Shown here: positions 46,228 through 53,772 of the stretch, in pieces
Numbering within the stretch: position 1 is the first letter of the stretch
Layout: each line of letters opens with the position of its first letter
NCBI RefSeq assembly: GCF_004054195.1
Contig: NZ_SBIW01000001.1
Span: 620,001 to 684,000, forward strand
Length of the DNA stretch: 64,000 bases
Direction of reading: 5' to 3'
DNA from: Mucilaginibacter gilvus
GTDB taxonomy: Bacteria; Bacteroidota; Bacteroidia; Sphingobacteriales; Sphingobacteriaceae
The notes under the pieces: model-generated
Database searches by the model: none
Told to the model about the DNA's origin: nothing
What the model saw: the letters and a program-made list of their open reading frames with translations, nothing else
Translations under genes and position numbers: made by a program

Positions 46228-46969
46228 ATGAAAAAATTAATAGTCCTGATTTGCCTGCTATTACCCGTGTTTAGTAAGGCTACTTGTATAATTATTTACC
46301 TGAAAGGGAATGATATTTATATTGCAGCCGACAGCCGGAGAAACTACAGTATTTTTAAAAACGGGAAGTTAACATCAAATATTTTTCAAACTGTTTGTAA
46401 AATACACAATGTAGGTAATGTTTTTTATGCAATAGCTGGGCACGATGATGGCGGCCTGATGAGTGTATCTACAAAAAGCTTAAAAAAGTTTGTGGCCGTC
46501 GATAGCGATTAACGATTTTAAAAAAAATATGGCCCTGTATTACACATTTATTATGAAACAGGCTAAAAGAACAAAAGAAGCCGATTTTAATTACTGGGTA
46601 CACAATCGTTTAGGTGATGTTGCATTTTGCTATTATCTTAATGGAAAGGCATATGTTAAAATTGCCAGTTTTTCTATGGTGATCGTGGGTGAAAATATTG
46701 CAATAAAACCTTACTCTTATGAATTAAAGGTATTAAACCCAATGTACACACTGGGTATAAGCGATCATTTAAATTCTGGTAACTTCACGAAGGCGGAATC
46801 AGCAACGTTTAACATCCCACCAGATCATACGGAACTATTATTACAGCAATTCATAAGAGTAGAAGCTAAATATCATCCAAAAGAAATAGCAGAACCTATC
46901 GATTTGCTTAAATTAACTAATGGAAATGTGTTCTGGCTGCAGAAAAACAAAAATATAGTTAATTATTAG
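46228..46969 (+). pseudogene. Frameshifted secreted Ntn-hydrolase-like (proteasome-type) protein
   Basis: The frame from ATG 46228 has a signal peptide, then after LPVFSKA a mature start TCIIIYLKGNDIYIAADSRRN. A Thr at the new N-terminus followed by an ADSR loop is the pattern of proteasome-fold Ntn hydrolases (Thr nucleophile, Asp17-like residue, and CKI near a Lys). The frame stops at 46512, and the continuation (INDFKKNMALYYTFIMKQAK ... to 46969) is in another frame, so one or two bases are gained or lost near 46484-46510. Probably dead; a recent slip is possible because both halves read well. Confidence 0.6.
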
Positions 46970-47023
46970 TACAGGCAGTATATTTTGCCTTATCAATAAC
47001 AAATGGTATCAGAGCAACTTAAA

Positions 47024-47262
47024 TCATACTTGTTGACCAAATATAAAATTATCCTTTGCGATAGTTTCAAAGGAATCGTAAGTATCGCTCGCTTTTACCA
47101 TCTCGATGATCTTCTTAATTTTTAATTCGGATGTTTCATTGGTATCAAAGGCTGAGCTTGTCTCGATTAGCATGCTATTGGAAAAGGTCTCTGCGGTTCC
47201 CTATTGCAAGCCAACATCAATAAACAAACGATAGACCAGAGATGAATTTTTGTATTTTTCAT
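47024..47262 (-). pseudogene. Frameshifted small lipoprotein
   Basis: The N-terminus MKNTKIHLWSIVCLLMLACN (ATG 47262) is a clear lipoprotein signal ending at a cysteine. Shortly after (near 47205) the frame breaks; another frame continues with AETFSNSMLIETSSAFDTNETSELKIKKIIEMVKASDTY and ends at 47024. Together they would make a lipoprotein of about 75-80 residues. No known family. Confidence 0.45.
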
Positions 47263-47308
47263 TTGGATTTTATTAGTGTTGATCATTTGAAAATGCGTTT
47301 CCAGTAGC

Positions 47309-47540
47309 TTACATGACGATACCGTGCCAGCAAAGAAAAACCGCCAGAGCACCAAGTATTACCAGCCCCGCAACCCATGACCATGCCCCGAATGATGACT
47401 TCGAATCAACGGTTTTTAATTTCTTTTCCACCCGGGTACTATTGCGCGCGGTGGCGATGCTTTCGTTCAATCTACTATCGCTTACACCTTTCAATTCGCC
47501 TGCTGTCTCCTGTAGGTTGCTATTGAGTGTGGTGGTGCTA
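47309..47540 (-). pseudogene. C-terminal fragment of a membrane-anchored helical protein
   Basis: A frame enters without a start near 47540 (TLNSNLQETAGELKGVSDSRLNESI), forms an amphipathic helix and ends with one membrane helix (AWSWVAGLVILGALAVFLCW) at 47309. Its 5' end overlaps the truncated barrel gene in another frame, so a deletion has joined two unrelated genes near 47500-47540. Confidence 0.4.
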
Positions 47541-47829
47541 CATTAGGCAGCGCAAATGTTTGTTTGCCGGATGAATACTCGAGAGAAGCGCCCAGGTCAA
47601 GGTTGTTAGCCAAAAAGTAACTGTATGACGGCCCAATGCTAAAGCTGTGCGTTTTGTCGTTAAACACATCCGGAGCGCTCCCTGGTACCGAGCTATATTC
47701 GGTGTTGGTGCCACTCGCAGTACTTAATGATAAGGAGCCACCTAATAGCTGATTGCCCTTTTGCGTTTGCGCACGGCCCGCTAACGAAATAACTGATAAA
47801 GTTAATAACAGGTAAAATTTTTTACTCAT
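47491..47829 (-). pseudogene. Truncated outer-membrane beta-barrel protein
   Basis: The 112-residue frame starts with a signal peptide (cut after AGRAQ) and has the first strands of a small porin-fold barrel (LLGGSLSLSTASGTN, SFSIGPSYSYFLANNLDLGASLEYSSG). Normal members have about 180-200 residues and a C-terminal aromatic strand, which are missing. After about residue 93 the sequence is foreign (PPHSIATYRRQQAN). Upstream of the gene, 47830-48119 holds nothing I can assign. Confidence 0.5.
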
Positions 47830-48119
47830 AAATCAAATTTTTTAATGTGCGCAAAGCAAATACTAAAAGCTTGAAACCAAATTAATTAAGTAGAAATGCA
47901 TGCTTATTGGAAGTTTGTGCTATATCTTACATGTTTATCAGAGTTTCAGCACAAATCAGAAGGATGCAGTTTTTTAGTGTCCCCCGCAGGTGTCAGTTAC
48001 AGCAAACAAGATTATGGCTACCTGTTTGTACTAACTATGTACTATCAAAGTACTATCTGAGGCTTGAATTAAACAAAAAAAGCCTCTACACTTGGAGCAC
48101 CTGATAAAGCCGCGTATGC

Positions 48120-48680
48120 AGATATAAGGCTGAAGAGGTAAACAAAGTATTTAATGAGGTGATAGAGGAGTTTACCATCGAAGAGAATTATGCAGAACTA
48201 TTTACAGAAGTTATCGCTGATACTTACAAAGCCAAAACACTACGCAATTGATCTCCCGCTCGGAACTGCTTAAAGAGATCAACGACCTGAACAGCCGCAT
48301 TGCCAAAGCAAGGGAGTTACTTTTGAACGGCGACATAGACGGCGCGGATTACAAAACCATTAAGTCTGAAAATGAATATAAGATAAACGTACTGGAAGCG
48401 AAGTTGGCAGAGGCGGCAGCAGTGAACTCTAAGGCTGAAAACATAGAACCGATACTTAGGAGAGCAATTACCAAATTGACACAGTTGAACACAATCTATT
48501 CAAAATCAAATACTTCTGCAAAGCGTGAATTAATTGGTTCGATGTACCCCCAAAAATTCACTTTCGAGGAATTGCAACATCGAACCGCTTTACAAGTAAA
48601 TTATTCTTGTATCTACTTGATAAACAGAAAAATAGCGGGTAAAAAAGAAGGGCAAGCGACCGATTTTTCGTGCTTGCCCA
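48120..48680 (+). pseudogene. C-terminal remnant of a large serine recombinase, frameshifted
   Basis: A frame without a start reads YKAEEVNKVFNEVIEEFTIEENYAELFTEVIADTYKAKTLRN from about 48121 and hits TGA at 48249-48251. A shifted frame carries on with SRSELLKEINDLNSRIAKARELLLNGDIDGADYKTIKSE and a coiled coil, then RELIGSMYPQKFTFEE. This is the coiled-coil C-terminal domain of Bacteroidota resolvase/integrase proteins. The catalytic N-terminus is gone. The open frame runs on into the tRNA-like tail to 48721, giving the false ending GLEPGTL. It belongs to the decayed island that ends here. Confidence 0.7.
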
Positions 48681-48705
48681 TTCTGGCTCCTGAGCCTGGA
48701 CTCGA
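48641..48705. repeat. Direct repeat C: terminator hairpin plus tRNA-Asn tail
   Basis: Second copy of the 65-bp repeat at 45863. GGGCAAGC ... GCTTGCCC (48650-48679) is the hairpin; the rest is the end of the tRNA-Asn fragment. This copy is the better preserved one, with a proper T-arm and acceptor strand. Confidence 0.7.
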
Positions 48706-48730
48706 ACCAGGGACCCTCTGATTAACAGTC
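48684..48730 (-). other. 3' fragment of tRNA-Asn(GTT), attachment site of the right-hand island
   Basis: On the minus strand 48730-48684 reads GACTGTTAATCAGAGGGTC then CCTGGTTCGAGTCCAGG and CTCAGGAGCCA. The anticodon loop CTGTTAA holds anticodon GTT (Asn), the T-arm pairs CCTGG with CCAGG, and the acceptor 3' strand CTCAGGA ends with CCA. The 5' half (acceptor, D-arm) is absent; AT-rich DNA stands there. This is the usual outcome when an island inserts in a tRNA 3' end: a fragment on one side, the full gene on the other. The intact tRNA-Asn should lie beyond the right edge. Confidence 0.85.
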
Positions 48731-48842
48731 ATATTTTACACATTATTGGTATTTTGTAATTCATTGTTATGTATTGATAATCAACAATTTATGAATATTT
48801 CATTATTGGGTAATTTGTGATATTTTGCGATTTGTTGTCCAT

Positions 48843-48890
48843 TTTTCTGCAAATTTTCTGCAAATAATTCAATCGTTTTTCTTATATTTG
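48843..48890 (+). promoter_or_regulatory. Integrase promoter motif and TTTTCTGCAAAT repeats
   Basis: TTTTCTGCAAAT occurs twice head to tail (48843-48854 and 48854-48865), and TTTCTGCAAAT again at 48956-48966. The -7 motif TATATTTG is at 48883-48890, about 100 bp before the integrase ATG. The repeats may be arm-type binding sites for the integrase, since they lie between the attachment fragment and the gene. The rest of 48731-48989 is plain AT-rich DNA. Confidence 0.4.
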
Positions 48891-48989
48891 TATTAGTAAA
48901 TCGCACTATAAATCAGCATTTTATTTCATTTATTGCGATGCTTACATTTTGTTTGTTTCTGCAAATTTATACATTTAATTATTAAAATC

Positions 48990-50261
48990 ATGAAAGCAGA
49001 AGTTTCTTTATATCTGGACACAAGGCGGGCATTGAAAGATGGCACTTACCCTTTAAAACTACACGTTTATTTTACCGCAAAAATGGAACGGTGGTATAAA
49101 ACTGATTACAAATTGAGCAATGAACAGTTTGAACAATCTTATTTGGCTGCCAAGCCAAGAGGAGAACTTAAGGAACTTAAAATTGAGTTGGATGCTATTA
49201 TACAAAAAGCGGCAGAACTGGCTAAGGATTTAGGTGATAGCTTTACTTTTGAAAAATTTGAACGCAAGATGTTCCGTACCAAAGCAAGCGCGAATAATGT
49301 TATTGACCATTTTGCTGCTTATGTAAAGGTACTGGACAAAAATGAGCAGATCGGCACAGCTTCCAGTTACAATTGCAGCATTAATTCTATTACGGCTTAT
49401 TTGAGTGAGGGTAAAAAAAATCCGGTTACGTATATTCCTTTTACCGCACTTTCAGCCGAAGTTTTAAATAAATATGAACAATGGATGATTTCCAAAAATA
49501 GTTCCAAAACAACAGTTGGCATTTATATGCGTAATTTAAGGGCGATCTTTAATAAAGCAATTGCAGCCGGGGACATTTCCCCTGAACTTTATCCCTTTAA
49601 AACCTATAAAATCCCTAACGGTAAAAATGTAAAAAAGGCGTTGGAAACGCCTGATCTTAACGCTTTGTATATTGCAGATGCCACAGATAGCTTTATGCTA
49701 AAGGCCAGGGATTTCTGGTTTTTCAGTTACCAGTGCAACGGAATGAATTTCAGGGATATTGCTGAATTAAGGTTTAAAGATATTCATGACACCTATTTTT
49801 CATTTTTAAGGCACAAGACGAAAAATACTACAAAGGAAGACCCGACACCTATTGTTGTTCCCTTGACCAGCTATATTAAAGATTTTATTAAAAAGTATGC
49901 CAACGAAAAAGGTAAGCCTAATGAATACTTGTTTCCTATATTCCAGACAGGCATGTCAGCAAAAGAGCGGCATCGAGTCAACCAAAATTTTATCCGGTTT
50001 GTAAACCAGCACATGCAAAAATTGGTCGATCAGTTAGGCTTATCATTTAAATTGGGCACGATGGTAGCCCGCCATTCATTCACTACCCAGGCAACCCGTA
50101 CAATGGGTCTGGAATTTGCACAGGAAGCTTTGGGGCATACAACCATGAACACAACACAGAACTACTGGAAAGGCTTTGAAAATGATGCTAAAAAGAGCAT
50201 GGCAGAAAAGCTTATGGAATTTACAGTAGCAAAACCAACAGTAATTCAAGAGGCCGTTTGA
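48990..50261 (+). CDS. Tyrosine recombinase/integrase of the tRNA-Asn island
   Basis: The 423-residue protein has an arm-type DNA-binding N-terminus (residues 1-75, KAEVSLYLDTRRALKDGTYPLKLHVYF), a SAM-like core-binding domain (about 105-210) and the catalytic domain with the tetrad: Arg in NGMNFRDIAEL (near 252), Lys in HKTKNTT (near 275), HxxR-type box as ARHSFTTQ (near 357), His in EALGHTTMNTTQNYW with the nucleophile Tyr (near 388). It catalyses insertion and excision at the tRNA-Asn site 260 bp upstream. ATG 48990 is chosen; the frame upstream to 48933 is not integrase-like. No directionality factor is seen next to it. Confidence 0.95.
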   Translation: MKAEVSLYLDTRRALKDGTYPLKLHVYFTAKMERWYKTDYKLSNEQFEQSYLAAKPRGELKELKIELDAIIQKAAELAKDLGDSFTFEKFERKMFRTKASANNVIDHFAAYVKVLDKNEQIGTASSYNCSINSITAYLSEGKKNPVTYIPFTALSAEVLNKYEQWMISKNSSKTTVGIYMRNLRAIFNKAIAAGDISPELYPFKTYKIPNGKNVKKALETPDLNALYIADATDSFMLKARDFWFFSYQCNGMNFRDIAELRFKDIHDTYFSFLRHKTKNTTKEDPTPIVVPLTSYIKDFIKKYANEKGKPNEYLFPIFQTGMSAKERHRVNQNFIRFVNQHMQKLVDQLGLSFKLGTMVARHSFTTQATRTMGLEFAQEALGHTTMNTTQNYWKGFENDAKKSMAEKLMEFTVAKPTVIQEAV

Positions 50262-50272
50262 AACGGCCTCTT
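50250..50272 (+). terminator. Terminator overlapping the integrase stop codon
   Basis: GAGGCCGTTT (50250-50259) pairs with AAACGGCCTC (50261-50270), followed by TT. The stop codon TGA is at the loop. A 10-bp perfect stem with a one-base loop will open slightly at the top but remains strong. Confidence 0.75.
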
Positions 50273-50403
50273 ATCAATACCAACCTACTTGCGGCATATC
50301 GAAAACAAACAGGGAAGGACGCTTTTGACCCGCTGTGCAATACGCCATGCAAGTCAAGAACACACCATTCCATTTTCACCATGTAAGCAACCAAAAGCGG
50401 GAG

Positions 50404-50492
50404 CCGGGTAAATAGTCAAGGCCGGGCCACCGCTAAAAAACAAAACAAAATGGCCCGCTCTGCATGGCCTTTACTTTTTACCCGGCGGTGGC
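50404..50492. repeat. Long imperfect inverted repeat downstream of the integrase
   Basis: CCGGGTAAATAGTCAAGGCC (50404-50423) matches the inverse of 50466-50485 at 18 of 20 positions. GGGCCA (50424-50429) pairs with TGGCCC (50451-50456), and an alternative pair GCCACCGC (50426-50433) with GCGGTGGC (50485-50492) overlaps it. In the otherwise gene-free stretch 50273-50865 this is the only clear structure. It could be a transfer origin, a structured RNA or a recombination site. No gene is credible in this stretch. Confidence 0.6.
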
Positions 50493-50865
50493 TATCTTCG
50501 CGGTACTGGTGAATATGGGATTTGGGAATTTTTACTACACCCAGTTTATCGTACCATCCATAAGAACTCAAAACTCAAACCCCTCAACAAAAAAATCATA
50601 CTTTGCATAGGAAAGCCGAAGAGTTGGCTTTGGACAATCAAAGTCAATATCCGACTCATTATAATCTTCTGCTATTTCTTTAGAATTTAGCACCTATAAA
50701 TGATCCTAAAAATGGCCAGAATAGAATTTGCAACTATCTCACAATTAGCTACATTCAAAAAGCAATAAATAAATAACACTGCAATAAAAAATTTATTGCG
50801 CGGATTCAAAAATGGAGAATTAAATTTTAATTCGATACTATGACATTCCTGCTTATTTTTACAAG

Positions 50866-52434
50866 ATGCCATTACACGTCAATATTGAAGATTTATTAAA
50901 CGCTCGTTCTGTTGAATCGGAACGGCTCGAATTTAAAGAGGGGTGGAATCCTGATGCTATATACCGTTCAATTTGTGCTTTTGCGAATGATTTTGAAAAT
51001 GTGGGTGGTGGCTATATTCTGATTGGCGTGGAAGAAGAAAGCGGGATTGCCAAGCGGCCCGTTGTAGGTTTAAGTGCCTCCAAGATTGCCTCTATTCAAA
51101 AAGAGATGATCGGGTATAATAACCTGATTAACCCCGTTTACCATCCTAAACTCTTTATTGAAACTGTGGATGGCCAGCAAATTTTAGTTATTTGGGTGCC
51201 CGGTGGCTCTAACCGCCCTTATGAAGTGCCTGAACAAATTACGGCCAAACAAAAACGATATTCTTATTATGTTCGTAGGTATGCCAGTTCTGCTGTTGCA
51301 GATATGGAAACTCAGCAAGAACTGATTAGTCTGGCCAACCAAATTCCTTTTGATGACCGCTCTAATCAATATGCCAGCATAGATGATATTTCAATGGTAC
51401 TCATTCAGGATCATTTGCGCCTGATAGGCAGTAAATTGATGGAAACTTCCGATCAGCATACCAAAACGGTAATATTAGAACAGATGCTCCTGGTTGATGG
51501 CCCGCCCGAACACCGCTTTCCCCGGAATGTGGCATTGATGATGTTTAATGAACACCCGGAAAAATTCTTTCCTGCCACCTGGGTGGATGTCGTGTATTTT
51601 CCAAGGGGTGAAGGAGAATCGGAATTTCTTGAATACCCGCGTATTACAGGCCCCGTACCTACTTTAATCAGAAAGACACTGGACTTATTAAAAACAAACT
51701 TTTTAAAGGAAAAAGTCATTAAGCAAGCTGACAAGGCCGAAGCAATCCGTATTTGGAATTACCCTTACGCTGCACTGGAAGAAGCTGTGGCGAATGCATT
51801 ATTTCATCGTGATTATCAACTGAGGGAGCAGGTTGAAATCCGGGTTTCACCGGAATCCATCGTGCTGCTTAATTATGGTGGCCCTGATCGCTCTATCCGT
51901 CAAGAAGATTTTATCAGCGGCAGGATAAGGCCGCGCCGTTACCGCAACCGCCGTTTAGGAGATTTTTTAAAGGAACTCGATTTAACGGAAGGCCGTGCTA
52001 CAGGTATTCCCACTATTAAACGTGTTTTGGAACGTAATGGCTCTCCTGAACCATCTTTTCGCACAGATGATGAACGTACCTTTTTCGAAGTAGAAATATT
52101 TTGTCATCCTGCTTTTAAAAACGATGTTATTCTTATAGATGATGCCCAAAAGGAAGTGGCAAGTAATAAGGAAGGTAATAGAGATGGTAATAGGGATGGT
52201 AATAGAGATGGTATTTTGTTATCCCCGAAACAAAAGGAAATATTAAACTTTTGTCAAAACCCCCAAAGCCGGGCAGATATATTCGATCACCTCGGCATTT
52301 CGAACCAGCCCAAAAATTACCGCCTGCATATTTTACCACTAATACAAGCTGGTTATATCACTCTTACCGAACCTGATAAACTTTCCAGTAAATATCAAAA
52401 GTATCAAACCAGCAATACGGCCCCCGCTACCTGA
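50866..52434 (+). CDS. AlbA_2 (Schlafen-like) / RecG-C-terminal-type ATP-binding protein
   Basis: The 522-residue protein has an AlbA_2 domain at the N-terminus (RLEFKEGWNPDAIYRSICAFANDFENVGGGYILIGVEE, residues 20-57) and a GHKL-type ATPase segment in the middle (YPYAALEEAVANALFHRDY near 302, a Bergerat-like N-box). A winged-helix end (PKQKEILNFCQNPQSRADIFDHLGIS near 455) follows. Between them a short repeat GNRDGNRDGNRDG (residues 443-455 region) is encoded by three 12-bp units. Such proteins are common on mobile elements and are linked with transcription control or defence. Function not known. Confidence 0.85.
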   Translation: MPLHVNIEDLLNARSVESERLEFKEGWNPDAIYRSICAFANDFENVGGGYILIGVEEESGIAKRPVVGLSASKIASIQKEMIGYNNLINPVYHPKLFIETVDGQQILVIWVPGGSNRPYEVPEQITAKQKRYSYYVRRYASSAVADMETQQELISLANQIPFDDRSNQYASIDDISMVLIQDHLRLIGSKLMETSDQHTKTVILEQMLLVDGPPEHRFPRNVALMMFNEHPEKFFPATWVDVVYFPRGEGESEFLEYPRITGPVPTLIRKTLDLLKTNFLKEKVIKQADKAEAIRIWNYPYAALEEAVANALFHRDYQLREQVEIRVSPESIVLLNYGGPDRSIRQEDFISGRIRPRRYRNRRLGDFLKELDLTEGRATGIPTIKRVLERNGSPEPSFRTDDERTFFEVEIFCHPAFKNDVILIDDAQKEVASNKEGNRDGNRDGNRDGILLSPKQKEILNFCQNPQSRADIFDHLGISNQPKNYRLHILPLIQAGYITLTEPDKLSSKYQKYQTSNTAPAT

Positions 52435-52496
52435 AATCCTTGCAATAAAATTTATTGGCCGTGAGTTAAAGGGATTTACAGTAGTGCCGTTACATG

Positions 52497-53255
52497 CTAA
52501 AGTTCAATACACTTATCGGTATGGTAGAGCGAATGCTCGTTACGCTGAACGTAGCCAAGCTGATTGGTCAGCAATTTTGTATGACCTATTTTAAACTCAG
52601 GAATATTTTGATGGTGATGCCCGTAAATCCAATAATCCGGCGTGGTATCTAAAATCAAATCATCCAATATCGTTGCAAAAGCCTCGTTCAGGTAGTCTCC
52701 TTTATATTCTGGAGGATAGTTTTTAAAAGTAGGAACATGATGTGTGATCACTACTTTTTTGCCAGTTGTATCTGCTTCTAAAGAGGAACGTAGAAACGTA
52801 AGGCTGTTTGCATGAAAATCATTATAGTCAGGAATTTGAAAGCGCTTCCCATCATAACTAATTTGATAAAAATCATTCAGGCTACGTTCTATCCGCCAGC
52901 CATTTAACAAGCTGATGGACGACCACAATGTCGAAAATAGCAACTGATGCGCGCCAATTTCTTTAACCACATTATTTATTAGTGACACATTACTTTTAAT
53001 CTTTTCTTCAAATGACCCCGATCTGTTTGAAATATCACTTTGATAGTATTCGTGATTCCCTGGTATCCAATAGGTTGCTTCAAAGTGATCGCTGATATAA
53101 TCAAAAAAGTCCTTTTGTCTGTCTATCCTGGTAAACAAAGTAATATCGCCAGCCAATATCAAAATGTCGCCTATGGGCTTAATGGGGTTAGCTTTTATAT
53201 AGGCTTCATTTTGGGGGAACTCTAAATGAAGATCGGAGCAGTACTGTAAAATCAT
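52497..53255 (-). CDS. Metallophosphoesterase
   Basis: The 252-residue protein has the calcineurin-like metal motifs: SDLHLEF (D and H, residue 7), LAGDI (near 34), PGNHEYY (near 65), THHVPTF (near 173) and YGHHHQN (near 213). It is a stand-alone cytosolic phosphatase or phosphodiesterase without signal peptide. It is convergent with the AlbA_2 gene, 62 bp apart. Substrate unknown; such enzymes appear both as housekeeping and as mobile cargo. Confidence 0.9.
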   Translation of the reverse strand: MILQYCSDLHLEFPQNEAYIKANPIKPIGDILILAGDITLFTRIDRQKDFFDYISDHFEATYWIPGNHEYYQSDISNRSGSFEEKIKSNVSLINNVVKEIGAHQLLFSTLWSSISLLNGWRIERSLNDFYQISYDGKRFQIPDYNDFHANSLTFLRSSLEADTTGKKVVITHHVPTFKNYPPEYKGDYLNEAFATILDDLILDTTPDYWIYGHHHQNIPEFKIGHTKLLTNQLGYVQRNEHSLYHTDKCIEL

Positions 53256-53605
53256 GGCGTTTCAAAATTAGAAAAAGGGCGCTTTAAAATCAATATTCAA
53301 GACAATTATCTGACTTAGCCTTTTAAATTCACTTATTTGTATTGCTTTTAAATTGGAACGATATTAAAATAAGTTGACATAAAAATTACCATTACAGCAA
53401 TACCTAAGCATTTCTATTGATTGAATTTATTATATTTGCAATATAATTTGCTGCCCGCAAGATGGCAAACTTTTGTAAAGTTTGTTTTGGGCCCTACAGA
53501 AAAGACCGGTTATCATGATGCCGGCATTTTGTCTTCTGTATTGTTTCGTGACTTGACACCGAAGCAATTTTTTCAATATTTTGCCTCAATTACCCCCTTG
53601 ATTTT
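53256..53605. other. Gene-poor stretch between metallophosphoesterase and IS21 element
   Basis: The 350-bp stretch has a TATATTTG motif at 53431-53438, then an open frame without an ATG (53421-53678) that crosses the IS left end. A peptide GPTEKTGYHDAGILSSVLFRDLTPKQFF is encoded there. It may be a fragment of a gene disrupted by the IS; I cannot identify it. Confidence 0.3.
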
Positions 53606-53628
53606 TGTTGTGGAGATTCTGATGAATG

Positions 53629-53709
53629 TGACCACTCCATTCCGGCGCAAGCTGACCACCCATTCCGGGCGAAACTGACCAGGGCATTCCGGGGGAAATT
53701 GACCACCCC
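53629..53709 (+). repeat. Three 24-bp subterminal repeats at IS21 left end
   Basis: Units start at 53629, 53653 and 53677, each TGACCA... CATTCCGG...; a fourth GACCACCCC begins at 53701. They are the multiple transposase-binding repeats known from IS21 ends. On the right end only two inverted copies are seen. Confidence 0.75.
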
Positions 53710-53772
53710 AAACGCGTAGCAAATGCTGTAGAAGTAACCATCTTTTTGAGGGCAAAGACACCTTCGTAAAGC

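Noticed and set aside
47907-48104. 65-codon frame upstream of the recombinase remnant
   Set aside because: No recognisable sequence, odd composition and no start signal; treated as non-coding.
48248-48721. Open frame ending in GLEPGTL treated as an intact 157-residue protein
   Set aside because: The end is a read-through of the tRNA-like tail, the start is a TTG after a frameshift, and the true content is a recombinase C-terminus.
52160-52215. Short tandem units as a CRISPR-like array
   Set aside because: They are 12-bp in-frame repeats inside a coding sequence, with no spacers.
53421-53678. 85-codon frame crossing the IS21 left end
   Set aside because: No ATG, crosses the element border; kept only as a possible fragment in the gene-poor stretch.
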